A stretch of 64,000 nt of DNA from Shewanella mesophila. Its GTDB lineage: Bacteria; Pseudomonadota; Gammaproteobacteria; Enterobacterales; Shewanellaceae. Position numbers and translations under genes: made by a program. This document shows positions 1 to 8,778 of the stretch, one piece after another (position 1 is the stretch's first letter; each line of letters starts with the position of its first letter). Under the pieces are notes generated by a model. The model had not been told where the DNA came from, did no database searches, and saw only the letters and a list, made by a program, of their open reading frames with translations. The DNA is taken from positions 1,240,001 to 1,304,000 of the forward strand of contig NZ_CP080421.1 in the NCBI RefSeq assembly GCF_019457515.1, read 5' to 3'.

Positions 1-50
1 GGAGTGTTTGCCTGCGCTAGCACAGGGTATTTCGTTATATCCAAACTCAT
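1..50 (-). CDS. dxs: 1-deoxy-D-xylulose-5-phosphate synthase, first 16 codons only
   Basis: The reverse strand from position 50 reads MSLDITKYPVLAQANT and runs off the left edge. This is the typical N-terminus of Dxs in Shewanella-like bacteria. The enzyme condenses pyruvate and glyceraldehyde-3-phosphate, the first step of the MEP isoprenoid pathway. The ATG lies 22 nt after the ispA stop, so the order xseB-ispA-dxs is the common gammaproteobacterial operon. Only the start is visible, so catalytic residues cannot be checked; the call rests on the short N-terminal match plus gene order. Confidence 0.85.
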   Translation of the reverse strand, partial: MSLDITKYPVLAQANT

Positions 51-72
51 AGCGAGATTCTTTGGCTCTTTA

Positions 73-954
73 TTATACTCTTCGCTCTATGATAAAACGG
101 GCGAATTCGGCAATTAACTGGCTATTGTATGGTAATTTAGCCAGCGCTGATAGGGCATCGTCGATCAAACTTTTAGCAGTCTCTTGTGCACCTTCTAATC
201 CAAGCAGTTTAGGATAGGTACTTTTATTTGATTCACAGTCAGAACCTTGAGGTTTACCTAGCTCTTCGGTGCTGGCAATAATATCGAGTACATCATCTTG
301 CACTTGGAAGGCTAGGCCGACAGCGTCAGCAAAGTCTAACAGGAGAGCACGCTCTATATCTGTGACGCCTGCGGCAATGATAGGTAATTCAACCGCGCAG
401 CGAATTAGTGCCCCAGTCTTTAATTTATGTAGACGCTTTAATGTATCTAAATCTATTGGTTTATTGGTGGCGTTAAGATCCATCGCTTGGCCACCACACA
501 TCCCATGGTAACCAGAAGCGTTAGCCAGTGAACGTACCATTAACAGCTGTTGTGTCGGTGATAGCGCCGTTGTTTCTTGGCTAATAATCTCAAATGCTAA
601 GGTTTGTAATGCATCGCCAGCTAAAATTGCCGTGGCTTCGTCAAAGGCGATATGTACGGTTGGTTTACCGCGGCGCAGTGCATCATCATCCATTGCGGGG
701 AGGTCATCATGAATTAATGAATAAGCATGAATACATTCTACTGCGGCTGCGCAACTGTCGAGATGTTCCGGTGGCACATTAAGCATCTCGCCTACGGCAT
801 AAACCAAAAAAGGCCTAATTCGCTTGCCACCGATTAAGGCGCCATGTTCCATTGCTGCTTTTAATTTCGGTTCGGTATCGTCTTGAGCATCGATAGATAG
901 ACGCAGCAGATTATCGACCCGCTGCTGATATAGGGTTATCGCTTCGGTTAGCAA
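73..954 (-). CDS. ispA: (2E,6E)-farnesyl diphosphate synthase
   Basis: This 293-aa cytoplasmic prenyltransferase adds isopentenyl diphosphate to DMAPP and GPP to make farnesyl diphosphate for quinones and undecaprenyl carriers. The first Asp-rich motif is visible as HDDLPAMDDDALRRG (about residues 77-91). The second is DDVLD (about 217-221), preceded by FQVQ. The length fits IspA. The start appears to be TTG at 954-952, immediately after the xseB stop, with GAGGGC inside the end of xseB as ribosome-binding site, so translation is probably coupled. It sits between xseB and dxs in one minus-strand operon. Confidence 0.96.
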   Translation of the reverse strand: MLTEAITLYQQRVDNLLRLSIDAQDDTEPKLKAAMEHGALIGGKRIRPFLVYAVGEMLNVPPEHLDSCAAAVECIHAYSLIHDDLPAMDDDALRRGKPTVHIAFDEATAILAGDALQTLAFEIISQETTALSPTQQLLMVRSLANASGYHGMCGGQAMDLNATNKPIDLDTLKRLHKLKTGALIRCAVELPIIAAGVTDIERALLLDFADAVGLAFQVQDDVLDIIASTEELGKPQGSDCESNKSTYPKLLGLEGAQETAKSLIDDALSALAKLPYNSQLIAEFARFIIERRV

Positions 955-1194
955 TTATTCGCCCTCTGCTATGTAGGGTTGCAAACTTGGTTGATCATGT
1001 TCTTGGGTAAGAATAGACACTTTCTGTTGGGCTTGTTCCAACTTACCTTGGCTATTTCTGACTAAGTTGATACCCCGCTCAAACTGTTTTAAGGCATCGT
1101 CGAGAGAAACATCGCCCCGCTCTAGATCGGCAACAATTTGCTCTAATTCCGATAATGATTGTTCAAATGTCAGATTTTCAGGTTTTTTAGCCAC
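955..1194 (-). CDS. xseB: Exodeoxyribonuclease VII small subunit
   Basis: This 79-aa protein is the small subunit of exonuclease VII, which degrades single-stranded DNA from both ends together with XseA (not in this window). The sequence carries the family pattern FEQSLSELEQIVADLERGDVSLDDALKQFERG, a helical hairpin, then a coiled-coil-like helix. It is the first gene of xseB-ispA-dxs. The stop is directly followed by the ispA start. Confidence 0.96.
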   Translation of the reverse strand: MAKKPENLTFEQSLSELEQIVADLERGDVSLDDALKQFERGINLVRNSQGKLEQAQQKVSILTQEHDQPSLQPYIAEGE

Positions 1195-1592
1195 GGTAAT
1201 ATTCCCAAGAAATTAGCGACACACAAAGTATCTTAGTGAACTTCATGGGTCAAATTAGGGTGTCGTATATTTGTGCAATAGCACGATTTACGGAGGAATT
1301 TTTATAAAAATTTGAATTTGTAGCTAAACTTGCGTGTAAGCTGTCCGATAACAGAATTAGAACAATATTCAATTTTATCAGATATTATATCCTAAAGTGA
1401 TACGTGCGGTTAGCGCTATGAAGGTCAATTAGACGACTTTATTTTGCTCAACTTTAGGTACAAACCCTATCTTTAAGGGGGATTTGGGGTAAGATCATCA
1501 AAACCCTATCTTTGATGTTTTAGAGCTGATTAAAACGTAGACATCCTAGTCGATGTTTTAGAAACAGCCAATACAATAAATAAGGAACAGTT
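1195..1592. other. Divergent intergenic region between xseB and pomA
   Basis: This stretch of about 400 bp holds no convincing gene. It must contain the promoters for the xseB operon (left) and pomAB (right). Two short direct repeats occur before pomA: CCCTATCTTT near 1467 and 1504, and GATGTTTTAGA near 1514 and 1551. Their meaning is unknown. Confidence 0.5.
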
Positions 1593-2360
1593 GTGGATTT
1601 AGCGACCCTGATAGGCCTCATTGGTGCATTTGCTTTTATTATTGGAGCTATGGTTAGTAGCGGCGGTATCGCCATTTTCATTGATGTGCCCTCAGTGCTT
1701 ATCGTTATGATAGGTTCTTTATTTGTGGTCATGATGAAATATAACCTTAAACAGTTTCTTGGTGCGGTGAAAATTGCAGCCAAAGCGTTTATGTTCAAAA
1801 TCGACAAACCCGATGTGTTAATAGAACAGTCTGTCACTATGGCCGATGCTGCGCGTAAAGGGGGCTTTCTCGCATTAGAAGAAGCTGAAATTAGCAATAG
1901 CTTTATGCAAAAAGCCGTGGATATGTTGGTTGATGGACATGACGGTGATGTTGTTCGTGAGGCATTAGAAAAAGATATCTCCTTGACTGAAGAGCGCCAT
2001 AAAATAGGTATTGGTATTTTTCGTGCGCTAGGTGATGTCGCACCCGCTATGGGGATGATAGGTACGCTTGTTGGCTTAGTGGCTATGTTATCGAATATGG
2101 ATGATCCTAAATCAATCGGACCATCGATGGCGGTGGCGCTGTTAACTACTCTTTATGGCGCAGTCATTGCTAACATGGTTGCTATTCCTATTGCCGATAA
2201 ATTGACTTTACGTATGGGAGAAGAGATGCTCAACCGTAATCTGATCATGGATGCGGTGCTTGCGATTCAAGACGGTCAAAATCCTCGAGTTATTGAAGGA
2301 TTCTTGAAGAATTATCTTTCAGAAAAACAACGTCAGATAGATACAACGGACGGAGAATAG
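1593..2360 (+). CDS. pomA: Sodium-type flagellar stator protein PomA
   Basis: This 255-aa inner-membrane protein of the MotA/TolQ/ExbB family forms, with PomB, the ion channel and torque generator of the flagellar motor. The N-terminus MDLATLIGLIGAFAFIIG matches polar-flagellum PomA rather than proton-type MotA. Two N-terminal membrane segments, a charged cytoplasmic loop (residues about 60-145) and two C-terminal segments (around VAPAMGMIGTLVGLVAML and TLYGAVIANMVAIPIADKL) are visible. The start is GTG at 1593, chosen by the AAGGAAC ribosome-binding site. pomB begins 4 nt after the stop. Confidence 0.95.
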   Translation: MDLATLIGLIGAFAFIIGAMVSSGGIAIFIDVPSVLIVMIGSLFVVMMKYNLKQFLGAVKIAAKAFMFKIDKPDVLIEQSVTMADAARKGGFLALEEAEISNSFMQKAVDMLVDGHDGDVVREALEKDISLTEERHKIGIGIFRALGDVAPAMGMIGTLVGLVAMLSNMDDPKSIGPSMAVALLTTLYGAVIANMVAIPIADKLTLRMGEEMLNRNLIMDAVLAIQDGQNPRVIEGFLKNYLSEKQRQIDTTDGE

Positions 2361-2364
2361 CCTG

Positions 2365-3309
2365 ATGGCTAAGAAGGTCAAATGTGATTGTCCACCAGCA
2401 GGAGCGCCAATGTGGTTGGCGACCTTTGCCGATCTGATGTCGCTACTGATGTGTTTCTTTGTTCTGCTGCTCGCATTCTCTGAAATGGACGTGATGAAAT
2501 TCAAGCAAATTGCCGGTTCGATGAAATATGCATTTGGTGTACAGAATAAAGTAGAGGTGAAAGATATTCCTAAGGGGACATCGGTTATCGCACTCGAGTT
2601 TCGTCCCGGTAAGCCAGAACCAACGCCAATTGAGATCATTAATCAGCAAACTAACGAGATGACCGAGCCTACTATTGAAGTTCAGGCCGGTGAAGATGAC
2701 AGCGCCGGTGGAGTCCAGCAACAACGTGGCGAGCAAAGAGGTGGTGAGGCGTCATCGACAGCGCAAGAGCAAGCCGATGCCGAAGCGCAGTCTCAATCAC
2801 AACAGCAACAAGCATCCTCTCAAGATCAGATTAATGATCAAGTGAAGAAAATGGCTCAAGAACTCAACAAAGAGATTGTCGATGGTGCCATTGAGATCGA
2901 GTCGTTAGGGCAGCAGATCATTATTCGAATTCGAGAAAAAGGCGCATTTTCATCCGGTTCGGGATTCTTGCAACCTAGGTTTAAACCTGTGGTGCGTCGA
3001 GTCGGGGAGCTACTTAAAGATGTTCCCGGGATAGTGACTGTGTCGGGTTATACCGATGATATGAATATCAGTAATGAGCTTTATAGCTCTAACTGGGATC
3101 TGTCGAGTAAACGTGCCGTCGCCGTGGCCCATGAGCTTATTAAAGTTAAAGGATTTGATGATAAGCGAATGAAGGTTGTTGGAATGGCGAGTTCTTCACC
3201 ATTAGTTCCTAATGATTCTGCAGATAATCGCGCTCGAAATCGCCGGGTTGAAATTGCCATAGAGCAAGGTAAGGCAAAAGAGTCGGATGAGATATTGGTT
3301 GGTCAATAA
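2365..3309 (+). CDS. pomB: Sodium-type flagellar stator protein PomB
   Basis: This 314-aa partner of PomA has one membrane segment followed by a periplasmic OmpA-like peptidoglycan-binding domain. The ion-binding aspartate is D23 in ATFADLMSLLMCFF. Residues about 120-155 form an unusually Gln/Ser-rich linker. The C-terminal domain (about 200-300) has VSGYTDDMNIS and NRARNRRVEIAIE, as in OmpA/MotB proteins. It is co-transcribed with pomA and followed by an intrinsic terminator. Confidence 0.95.
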   Translation: MAKKVKCDCPPAGAPMWLATFADLMSLLMCFFVLLLAFSEMDVMKFKQIAGSMKYAFGVQNKVEVKDIPKGTSVIALEFRPGKPEPTPIEIINQQTNEMTEPTIEVQAGEDDSAGGVQQQRGEQRGGEASSTAQEQADAEAQSQSQQQQASSQDQINDQVKKMAQELNKEIVDGAIEIESLGQQIIIRIREKGAFSSGSGFLQPRFKPVVRRVGELLKDVPGIVTVSGYTDDMNISNELYSSNWDLSSKRAVAVAHELIKVKGFDDKRMKVVGMASSSPLVPNDSADNRARNRRVEIAIEQGKAKESDEILVGQ

Positions 3310-3334
3310 CCTTTAAGTTAATGACAGGCATCAT

Positions 3335-3363
3335 AAAACGGGCCCTATTAGTGGGCCCGTTTT
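3335..3363 (+). terminator. Intrinsic terminator after pomAB
   Basis: Perfect 11-bp stem AAAACGGGCCC / GGGCCCGTTTT with a 7-nt loop, ending in a T-run. It lies 25 nt after the pomB stop. Confidence 0.9.
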
Positions 3364-3474
3364 GTTTAAGGGTTCTAAAAATTGCCATCTTTTACCACGG
3401 CTCGATAGGCATTTGCATACTGACCTTGGTATAATAGTCAGATTGCTGTCTAAAATTATTCCCTCGGAACTTCC

Positions 3475-4929
3475 ATGAAATTTATCGTAAAACTGTTTCC
3501 TGAAATCATGATGAAAAGCAAACCGGTAAGAATGCGTTTTACCAAGATGCTTGAAACAAACATTCGTAATGTGCTGCGAAAAGTCGACGACGATGCGAAA
3601 GTGCAGCGTCAGTGGGACAAGATCATGGTCAAGGTGCCAGCCGATAAGCCCGAGATGGTGGCTATTTATGCCGAGCGTCTAGCCTGTATTCCGGGGATTG
3701 CTCATGTGCTGCAAGTTAAAGAAAGCACATTTGAATCGATCGATGATATTTATCAACAGACCTTACCTCTATATAAAGAGCAACTTGCGGGCAAAACGTT
3801 TTGTGTTCGAGTGAAACGTAGCGGTCAACATGACTTTAATTCAATTGAAGTTGAACGTTATGTCGGTGGTGGTTTGAATCAATTTACCGATGCTGCAGGC
3901 GTTAGACTTAAAAACCCTGATATGACAATTAACTTAGAGATCGATAGAGACAATCTTTATTTGGTTGAAAAGCGTATCGATGGGCTTGGTGGATTCCCGA
4001 TGGCCACCCAGGAAGATGTGTTGTCGCTGATTTCTGGTGGGTTCGACTCAGGTGTTTCAAGTTACCAATTTATCAAGCGCGGCTCTCGGACTCATTACTG
4101 CTTCTTCAATCTTGGAGGCGATCAACATGAGATAGGTGTTAAGCAGGTTGCTTATCATCTTTGGCAAAAATATGGTGAGTCTCACAAGGTTAAGTTTGTT
4201 TCGGTTCCCTTTGATCCTGTGGTTAGCGAAATTTTAGAGAAAATCGATAATGGCCAAATGGGCGTCATACTAAAACGTATGATGATGCGTGCAGCTACCC
4301 GCGTCGCCGATAAAATGGGTATTCAAGCGTTAGTGACTGGTGAGGCGATGGGCCAGGTATCGAGTCAGACACTGACTAACTTGAATGTGATAGACCGTTG
4401 CACCGAGATGTTGATTCTGCGTCCGCTTATCGTGATGGACAAGCAAGATATTATCAATATTAGTCGTCAGATCGGTACCGAAGATTTTGCGAAATCTATC
4501 CCTGAATACTGCGGCGTGATCTCGCAAAAGCCGACGGTAAAAGCGGTACTCTCTAAAATTGAAGCCGAAGAGGCTAAGTTCTCTGAAGACTTATTAGATA
4601 GAGTTATCCAAGCTGCGGAAATTATCGATATTAGGGAGATTGCCACTAGCATGGATACTAAAATCACCGAAACTGAGACTGTCGATACCGTTAATGGTGG
4701 GGAAGTGGTTGTTGATATTCGCGCACCAGAAGAGGAAGAACAAAGTCCTCTCGCTATCGAGGGTGTTGAAATTAAAGCCATTCCTTTCTTTAAGCTAGCG
4801 ACCAAATTTGCCGATTTAGATAAAGATAAGACCTATCTGCTTTATTGTGACAGAGGTGTGATGAGTAAGCTTCAAGCGTTATACCTGCAAGAGCAGGGCT
4901 ATCACAACGTAAAAGTGTATCGCCCTTAA
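3475..4929 (+). CDS. thiI: tRNA uracil 4-sulfurtransferase ThiI with rhodanese domain
   Basis: This 484-aa cytoplasmic enzyme makes 4-thiouridine at tRNA position 8 and supplies sulfur for the thiazole of thiamine. The N-terminal ferredoxin-like/THUMP region (about 1-165) is followed by the PP-loop ATPase motif SGGFDS (187-192). C346 in EYCGVIS is the catalytic-domain cysteine. The C-terminal rhodanese domain carries the persulfide cysteine C458 in [10 protein letters not shown]. Length and domain order match enterobacterial ThiI including the rhodanese extension. Monocistronic, followed by terminators. Confidence 0.97.
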   Translation: MKFIVKLFPEIMMKSKPVRMRFTKMLETNIRNVLRKVDDDAKVQRQWDKIMVKVPADKPEMVAIYAERLACIPGIAHVLQVKESTFESIDDIYQQTLPLYKEQLAGKTFCVRVKRSGQHDFNSIEVERYVGGGLNQFTDAAGVRLKNPDMTINLEIDRDNLYLVEKRIDGLGGFPMATQEDVLSLISGGFDSGVSSYQFIKRGSRTHYCFFNLGGDQHEIGVKQVAYHLWQKYGESHKVKFVSVPFDPVVSEILEKIDNGQMGVILKRMMMRAATRVADKMGIQALVTGEAMGQVSSQTLTNLNVIDRCTEMLILRPLIVMDKQDIINISRQIGTEDFAKSIPEYCGVISQKPTVKAVLSKIEAEEAKFSEDLLDRVIQAAEIIDIREIATSMDTKITETETVDTVNGGEVVVDIRAPEEEEQSPLAIEGVEIKAIPFFKLATKFADLDKDKTYLLYCDRGVMSKLQALYLQEQGYHNVKVYRP

Positions 4930-4955
4930 TCTGTTTACTCATTAATGCGATAGAG

Positions 4956-4987
4956 GCCATCATTCAACAGAATGGTGGCTTTTTGTT
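4956..4987 (+). terminator. Intrinsic terminator after thiI
   Basis: Stem GCCATCATTC / GAATGGTGGC (one mismatch) with a 4-nt loop, followed by TTTTTGTTTTTT. Confidence 0.8.
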
Positions 4988-5027
4988 TTTTGCTCTTCCC
5001 CTCAAAACATAAGCAAAATGAATGTAC

Positions 5028-5055
5028 AAAAAAGCCGCATCGCTGCGGCTTTTTT
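5028..5055. terminator. Bidirectional terminator, between thiI and the small periplasmic gene
   Basis: Perfect AAAAAAGCCGCA / TGCGGCTTTTTT hairpin with a 4-nt loop. It can stop the leftward gene at 5082 and back up the thiI terminator. Confidence 0.85.
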
Positions 5056-5081
5056 ATTATCAATTAGGATTAGCTAGGGTG

Positions 5082-5315
5082 TTACTCAGAGCGCTGTACA
5101 CTAATGCTAATGTTCGTTTGCTGTTCATCTTTTTCAGCAACGAGCACGGCGTTTACATCTTCATTGAGGTCTTGTTGCATCTGAGCTAATCCTTCAGCCA
5201 ATTGGGCGCTGATAGATGCATGTAGATCTGTGGTATCGATAATAATTTCGTCGGCAGTTACTGCGGTTGAAGCAGATAACAGCGCGATAGCAAAGACAGT
5301 TTTAAGGTTTATCAT
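5082..5315 (-). CDS. Small secreted protein of unknown function
   Basis: 77 aa. I do not recognise a family. The N-terminus MINLKTVFAIALLSASTAVTADE is a clear Sec signal peptide with a likely cut after VTA, leaving a roughly 55-residue acidic, Gln/Asp-rich, probably helical mature peptide (HASISAQLAEGLAQMQQDLNEDVN). The ATG at 5315 is chosen over upstream in-frame codons because GGAGG lies 8 nt before it. Divergent from gcvA; ends at a bidirectional terminator. Role unknown. Confidence 0.75.
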   Translation of the reverse strand: MINLKTVFAIALLSASTAVTADEIIIDTTDLHASISAQLAEGLAQMQQDLNEDVNAVLVAEKDEQQTNISISVQRSE

Positions 5316-5496
5316 TTTGGTCGCCTCCGGGCGGCTAACTAGAGGGGTCAGACACTCCCCAATTACGTCGTAGAGGCTGTCTAACTTTATTCGTTTCATT
5401 GGCGCAAAATTTAACCAAAAACGCATTTCTTTACAAACGATAAAATGTAACAATGAGGATTAGAAAAACTAATTGAAATGTGAGACCAGGATCACT

Positions 5497-6408
5497 ATGT
5501 CTAGACGTTTACCTCCCCTAAATGCGGTCAAAGCATTTGAAGCCGCGGCAAGGCATTTGAGTTTCACTCGAGCAGCTGAAGAACTTTTTGTAACGCAAGC
5601 AGCTGTTAGTCATCAGATTAAGGCGTTAGAGGAGTATTTAGGCCTTAAACTTTTCCGCCGTAAAAACCGATCTTTGCTATTAACGGAGGAGGGACAGGGA
5701 TACTTTCTCGATATAAAAGATATTTTTGTGCAACTAGCCGATGCCACAGACCGTTTACTTGCGAGAAGTGCTATCGGTTCGCTTACGGTCAGTACTTCGC
5801 CCAGTTTTGCTATTCAGTGGCTAGTTCCAAGGCTAGCAAACTTCAGTGAGAAAAATCCTGATATCGATGTGAGGATCAAGGCGGTCGATAGTGAATCGAG
5901 TTCACTAACTGATGACGTGGATGTTGCGATTTATTACGGTATGGGGAATTGGCCTGGCGTTCGCGCCGATAAACTGCGTAATGAGGTATTGATCCCTGTC
6001 TGTTCACCTATGTTACTTAACGGGCCTAAGCCATTATCTCAGCCAAGTGATCTTAAATTTCACACTTTATTGCATGACTCTAGCCGCCAAGATTGGCAGG
6101 CGTGGTTTAGGCAGTGTGGCATTAATGATATTAATGTGAACCAAGGTCCAATTTTTAGTCATTCATCATTAGTGCTTCAAGCTGCTGCTCATGGTCAAGG
6201 GGTCGCGCTTGGCTATAGTGTATTAGCTCGTCCTGATATTAAGGCCGGCAGATTAGTGTGTCCTTTTCCTGAAGTACTTGTGAGTAAAAATGCCTACTAT
6301 CTTGTATGCCAGCAAAATCATGCCGAGGTCGGTAAGATTGCTGCTTTTAGAGAATGGATGTTAGATATGTTCGAAGAGGAATCGCGTAGTGAATTACTGC
6401 CGGGCTAA
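5497..6408 (+). CDS. gcvA: LysR-type regulator GcvA (glycine cleavage activator)
   Basis: This 303-aa LysR family protein has an N-terminal winged helix-turn-helix (AARHLSFTRAAEELFVTQAAVSHQIKALEEYLGLKLFRRKNRS, about residues 17-60) and a C-terminal periplasmic-binding-like effector domain. The sequence MSRRLPPLNAVKAFEAAARHLSF is the standard GcvA start. In E. coli GcvA controls gcvTHP in response to glycine and purines and sits beside ygdD and rlmM. The same neighbours occur here, with a hydrolase gene between. The ATG at 5497 follows AGGA; an in-frame TTG 24 nt upstream is less likely. Confidence 0.88.
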   Translation: MSRRLPPLNAVKAFEAAARHLSFTRAAEELFVTQAAVSHQIKALEEYLGLKLFRRKNRSLLLTEEGQGYFLDIKDIFVQLADATDRLLARSAIGSLTVSTSPSFAIQWLVPRLANFSEKNPDIDVRIKAVDSESSSLTDDVDVAIYYGMGNWPGVRADKLRNEVLIPVCSPMLLNGPKPLSQPSDLKFHTLLHDSSRQDWQAWFRQCGINDINVNQGPIFSHSSLVLQAAAHGQGVALGYSVLARPDIKAGRLVCPFPEVLVSKNAYYLVCQQNHAEVGKIAAFREWMLDMFEEESRSELLPG

Positions 6409-6441
6409 TAGAGCCATCTTCAATATCATACTAGGGGTAAG

Positions 6442-7143
6442 ATGATGCAGAGTATATTCACCATTAAATCATCTATGCTGGCAAGCGAACTTCCGCAAAG
6501 TGAATGTTTAATCGAAGGGCCGCTCACCAAGCCTGAGCTTGACCAATTAGATACGCTTGTTCTGCTCGCTCATGGCGCTGGTGCGAATATGAAGCATGAT
6601 TTTATGACAGAGATGGCGGGTGGACTCGCGGCTAACGGGGTGAGCGTTGTGCGTTTTAACTTTCCCTATATGCGAAAGAATGCCATTGATGGTAAACGTA
6701 GACCGCCAGACAGAGCCCCTAAGCTGTTGATGGACTTTAATCTGCATATAGCCGCGATTCGAGAGCAGTTTAAACCTGCAAAACTCATTTTAATGGGAAA
6801 ATCGATGGGGGGACGTATGGCTGCTATGGTCGCTAGTGAGACTGGTGTCGATGGGGTGATCTGTTTAGGTTATCCATTTGTCCCACCAAAAGGCGGTGAG
6901 CCGAGACTCGAGCCTATCGCAAACTGTAAGGCTCCTCTGTTAGTGATTCAGGGTGAGCGAGATAAATTTGGTGCTAAAGGCGAGGTCGACATTTGGCTTG
7001 CACCTTATTCTGCTCAATTAAAGTGGTTAACCGACGGCGATCATAGTTTCATACCAAGAAAGTCGTCAGGCACTACTCAAGCGGCTAATCTTGAGCTGGC
7101 TATATCTCATAGTGTTCGTTTTATTAGGGGGTTAAATGCGTAA
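6442..7143 (+). CDS. Alpha/beta hydrolase, KANL3/Tex30-like
   Basis: 233 aa, predicted cytoplasmic. Family features are the early LLAHGAGANMKHDFM segment (about residues 40-55), the nucleophile elbow GKSMGGR (about 118-124) and the terminal DGDHSF with the catalytic histidine. The substrate is unknown. Its last 8 nt overlap ygdD and it lies downstream of gcvA, so it is probably in one transcript with them. Two adjacent ATGs (6442, 6445) follow AGGGGTAAG; either could start it. Confidence 0.8.
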   Translation: MMQSIFTIKSSMLASELPQSECLIEGPLTKPELDQLDTLVLLAHGAGANMKHDFMTEMAGGLAANGVSVVRFNFPYMRKNAIDGKRRPPDRAPKLLMDFNLHIAAIREQFKPAKLILMGKSMGGRMAAMVASETGVDGVICLGYPFVPPKGGEPRLEPIANCKAPLLVIQGERDKFGAKGEVDIWLAPYSAQLKWLTDGDHSFIPRKSSGTTQAANLELAISHSVRFIRGLNA

Positions 7144-7525
7144 GGGATTCTTTTTAATGGCCGCATTAAGTGGCTTTATGGCCGTTGCACTTGGCGCGTT
7201 TGCCGCTCATGGGCTTAAACATGTTACCACTCCAGAGATGATCGCGATTTTTAATCTTGGCGTTGAGTATCAGTTTTATCATACCTTTGCGCTGATCGCG
7301 GTTGCCTTTAGTGGCCACTGGTTAAAGTCTCGTTTGATCGATTGGGCAGGTTATCTTTTTCTGCTAGGGATAGTGCTATTTTCTGGCTCACTCTACCTCT
7401 ATGCATTATTAGGCGCAAAGTGGACTGGACCCATTACGCCGATGGGCGGGGTATGTTTCTTGCTGGGTTGGTTATTCATTGCTGTTGCTGTGTGGCGTAA
7501 TCGGGTGGTTGAACTAGATGATTAA
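7136..7525 (+). CDS. ygdD: DUF423 inner-membrane protein YgdD
   Basis: 129 aa with about four hydrophobic helices and the family signature ALSGFMAVALGAFAAHGLK near the N-terminus. The function of DUF423 is not established. The start overlaps the preceding hydrolase gene by 8 nt, indicating translational coupling. The order gcvA-ygdD-rlmM is conserved with E. coli. Confidence 0.88.
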   Translation: MRKGFFLMAALSGFMAVALGAFAAHGLKHVTTPEMIAIFNLGVEYQFYHTFALIAVAFSGHWLKSRLIDWAGYLFLLGIVLFSGSLYLYALLGAKWTGPITPMGGVCFLLGWLFIAVAVWRNRVVELDD

Positions 7526-7576
7526 GCTAGCGTAGATTGAGCTAAGATAATCGTATTCATTTTAGAGAAAGTGTAG

Positions 7577-7609
7577 AATGGCGGCCAATTGCTTTGGTCG
7601 CCATTTTTT
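7577..7609 (+). terminator. Terminator or attenuator before rlmM
   Basis: Stem AATGGCGGCCAA / TTGGTCGCCATT (one G-T pair) followed by a T-run. It sits 51 nt after ygdD and 16 nt before rlmM, so it may partly decouple rlmM from the upstream genes. Confidence 0.7.
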
Positions 7610-7624
7610 ATTCAGGAAGTTCTG

Positions 7625-8707
7625 ATGATTAACCTATTTTTATATTGCCGTGCCGGCTACGAAAAAGAGTGTGCCGCAGAGATACAGCAGCGTGCGGCTG
7701 AATTGAATATTGGTGGCTTTGTTAAAACCAACAAGAATGACGCCTATGTTATTTTTCAGTGTTTTCAAGCGGGTGATGCCGACATCTTGGCGAAATCGCT
7801 CGACCTAGATTCACTCATTTTTACTCGTCAGATGTTTGCCGCGAATGAGTTACTTAAATCATTACCTGAAGGCGATCGGGTTACCCCAATTGTTGAGGCG
7901 TTGGCTAAGGTTAGTAAAGCGGGTGAACTGAGAGTCGAGACGCCCGATACCAATGAAGCAAAAGAGTTGTCTAATTTTTGTCGTAAGTTTACCGTACCTT
8001 TGCGCCAAGCGTTAAAGCGCAGCGGTAGCTTACTAGAGAAAGAAAACCCTAAGCGTCCGATTATTCATGTGTGCTTTGTCGGCTCAGGCACTGCCTATGT
8101 TGGTTATTCCTTGAGTAATAACAGCTCACCTCACTTTATGGGGATCCCCAGATTAAAGATGGCTGCCGACGCGCCGAGTCGTTCGACGCTAAAGTTAGAT
8201 GAAGCCTTTATTCACTTTATCCCAAAAGAAGAGCAAGAGCAGCGTTTACGCAGCGGAATGAACTCTGTTGATTTAGGCGCATGCCCTGGTGGCTGGACTT
8301 ATCAGTTAGTTCGCCGCGGTATGTTCGTCGCTGCGGTAGATAATGGACCTATGGATCAAGGTCTGATGGATACCGGACAGGTAAAACATTACCAGGCCGA
8401 TGGATTTAGATTTGAACCGCCGCGTAAGAATATTTACTGGCTGGTGTGCGACATGGTTGAAAAGCCTTCTCGAGTTGCTGAGCTTATCGAAGCTTGGGCG
8501 ATTAACGGATGGTTTAAAGAGGCTATTTTCAACCTTAAGCTTCCGATGAAGAGCCGTTATAAAGAAGTGTCGACTATTTTAGATACCATGCGAAGTATCT
8601 TAAAAGAGAATGGTATTGAAGAGTTTCAACTCTCTTGTAAACACCTATACCATGATCGCGACGAAGTCACTGTCCATTTATGGTTGCGCCCCAGTGTTGG
8701 ATTTTAG
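7625..8707 (+). CDS. rlmM: 23S rRNA 2'-O-ribose C2498 methyltransferase RlmM
   Basis: This 360-aa enzyme methylates the ribose of C2498 in 23S rRNA. The N-terminus [21 protein letters not shown] begins the THUMP region. The SAM-binding motif [13 protein letters not shown] lies at about residues 216-228, and [10 protein letters not shown] and [10 protein letters not shown] follow in the Rossmann-like methyltransferase domain. The ATG at 7625 is preferred because AGGAAG precedes it; longer in-frame codons upstream lie inside the terminator hairpin. Confidence 0.95.
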   Translation: MINLFLYCRAGYEKECAAEIQQRAAELNIGGFVKTNKNDAYVIFQCFQAGDADILAKSLDLDSLIFTRQMFAANELLKSLPEGDRVTPIVEALAKVSKAGELRVETPDTNEAKELSNFCRKFTVPLRQALKRSGSLLEKENPKRPIIHVCFVGSGTAYVGYSLSNNSSPHFMGIPRLKMAADAPSRSTLKLDEAFIHFIPKEEQEQRLRSGMNSVDLGACPGGWTYQLVRRGMFVAAVDNGPMDQGLMDTGQVKHYQADGFRFEPPRKNIYWLVCDMVEKPSRVAELIEAWAINGWFKEAIFNLKLPMKSRYKEVSTILDTMRSILKENGIEEFQLSCKHLYHDRDEVTVHLWLRPSVGF

Positions 8708-8720
8708 ACCGCACTAGCGT

Positions 8721-8757
8721 AAAAAAAGCCCCGAATAGTGATTATTCGGGGCTTTTT
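8721..8757. terminator. Bidirectional terminator between rlmM and isocitrate dehydrogenase
   Basis: A-run, 10-bp stem GCCCCGAATA / TATTCGGGGC, then a T-run. It works for both convergent genes. Confidence 0.9.
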
Positions 8758-8778
8758 AATATCATTTTAATGTGTCGA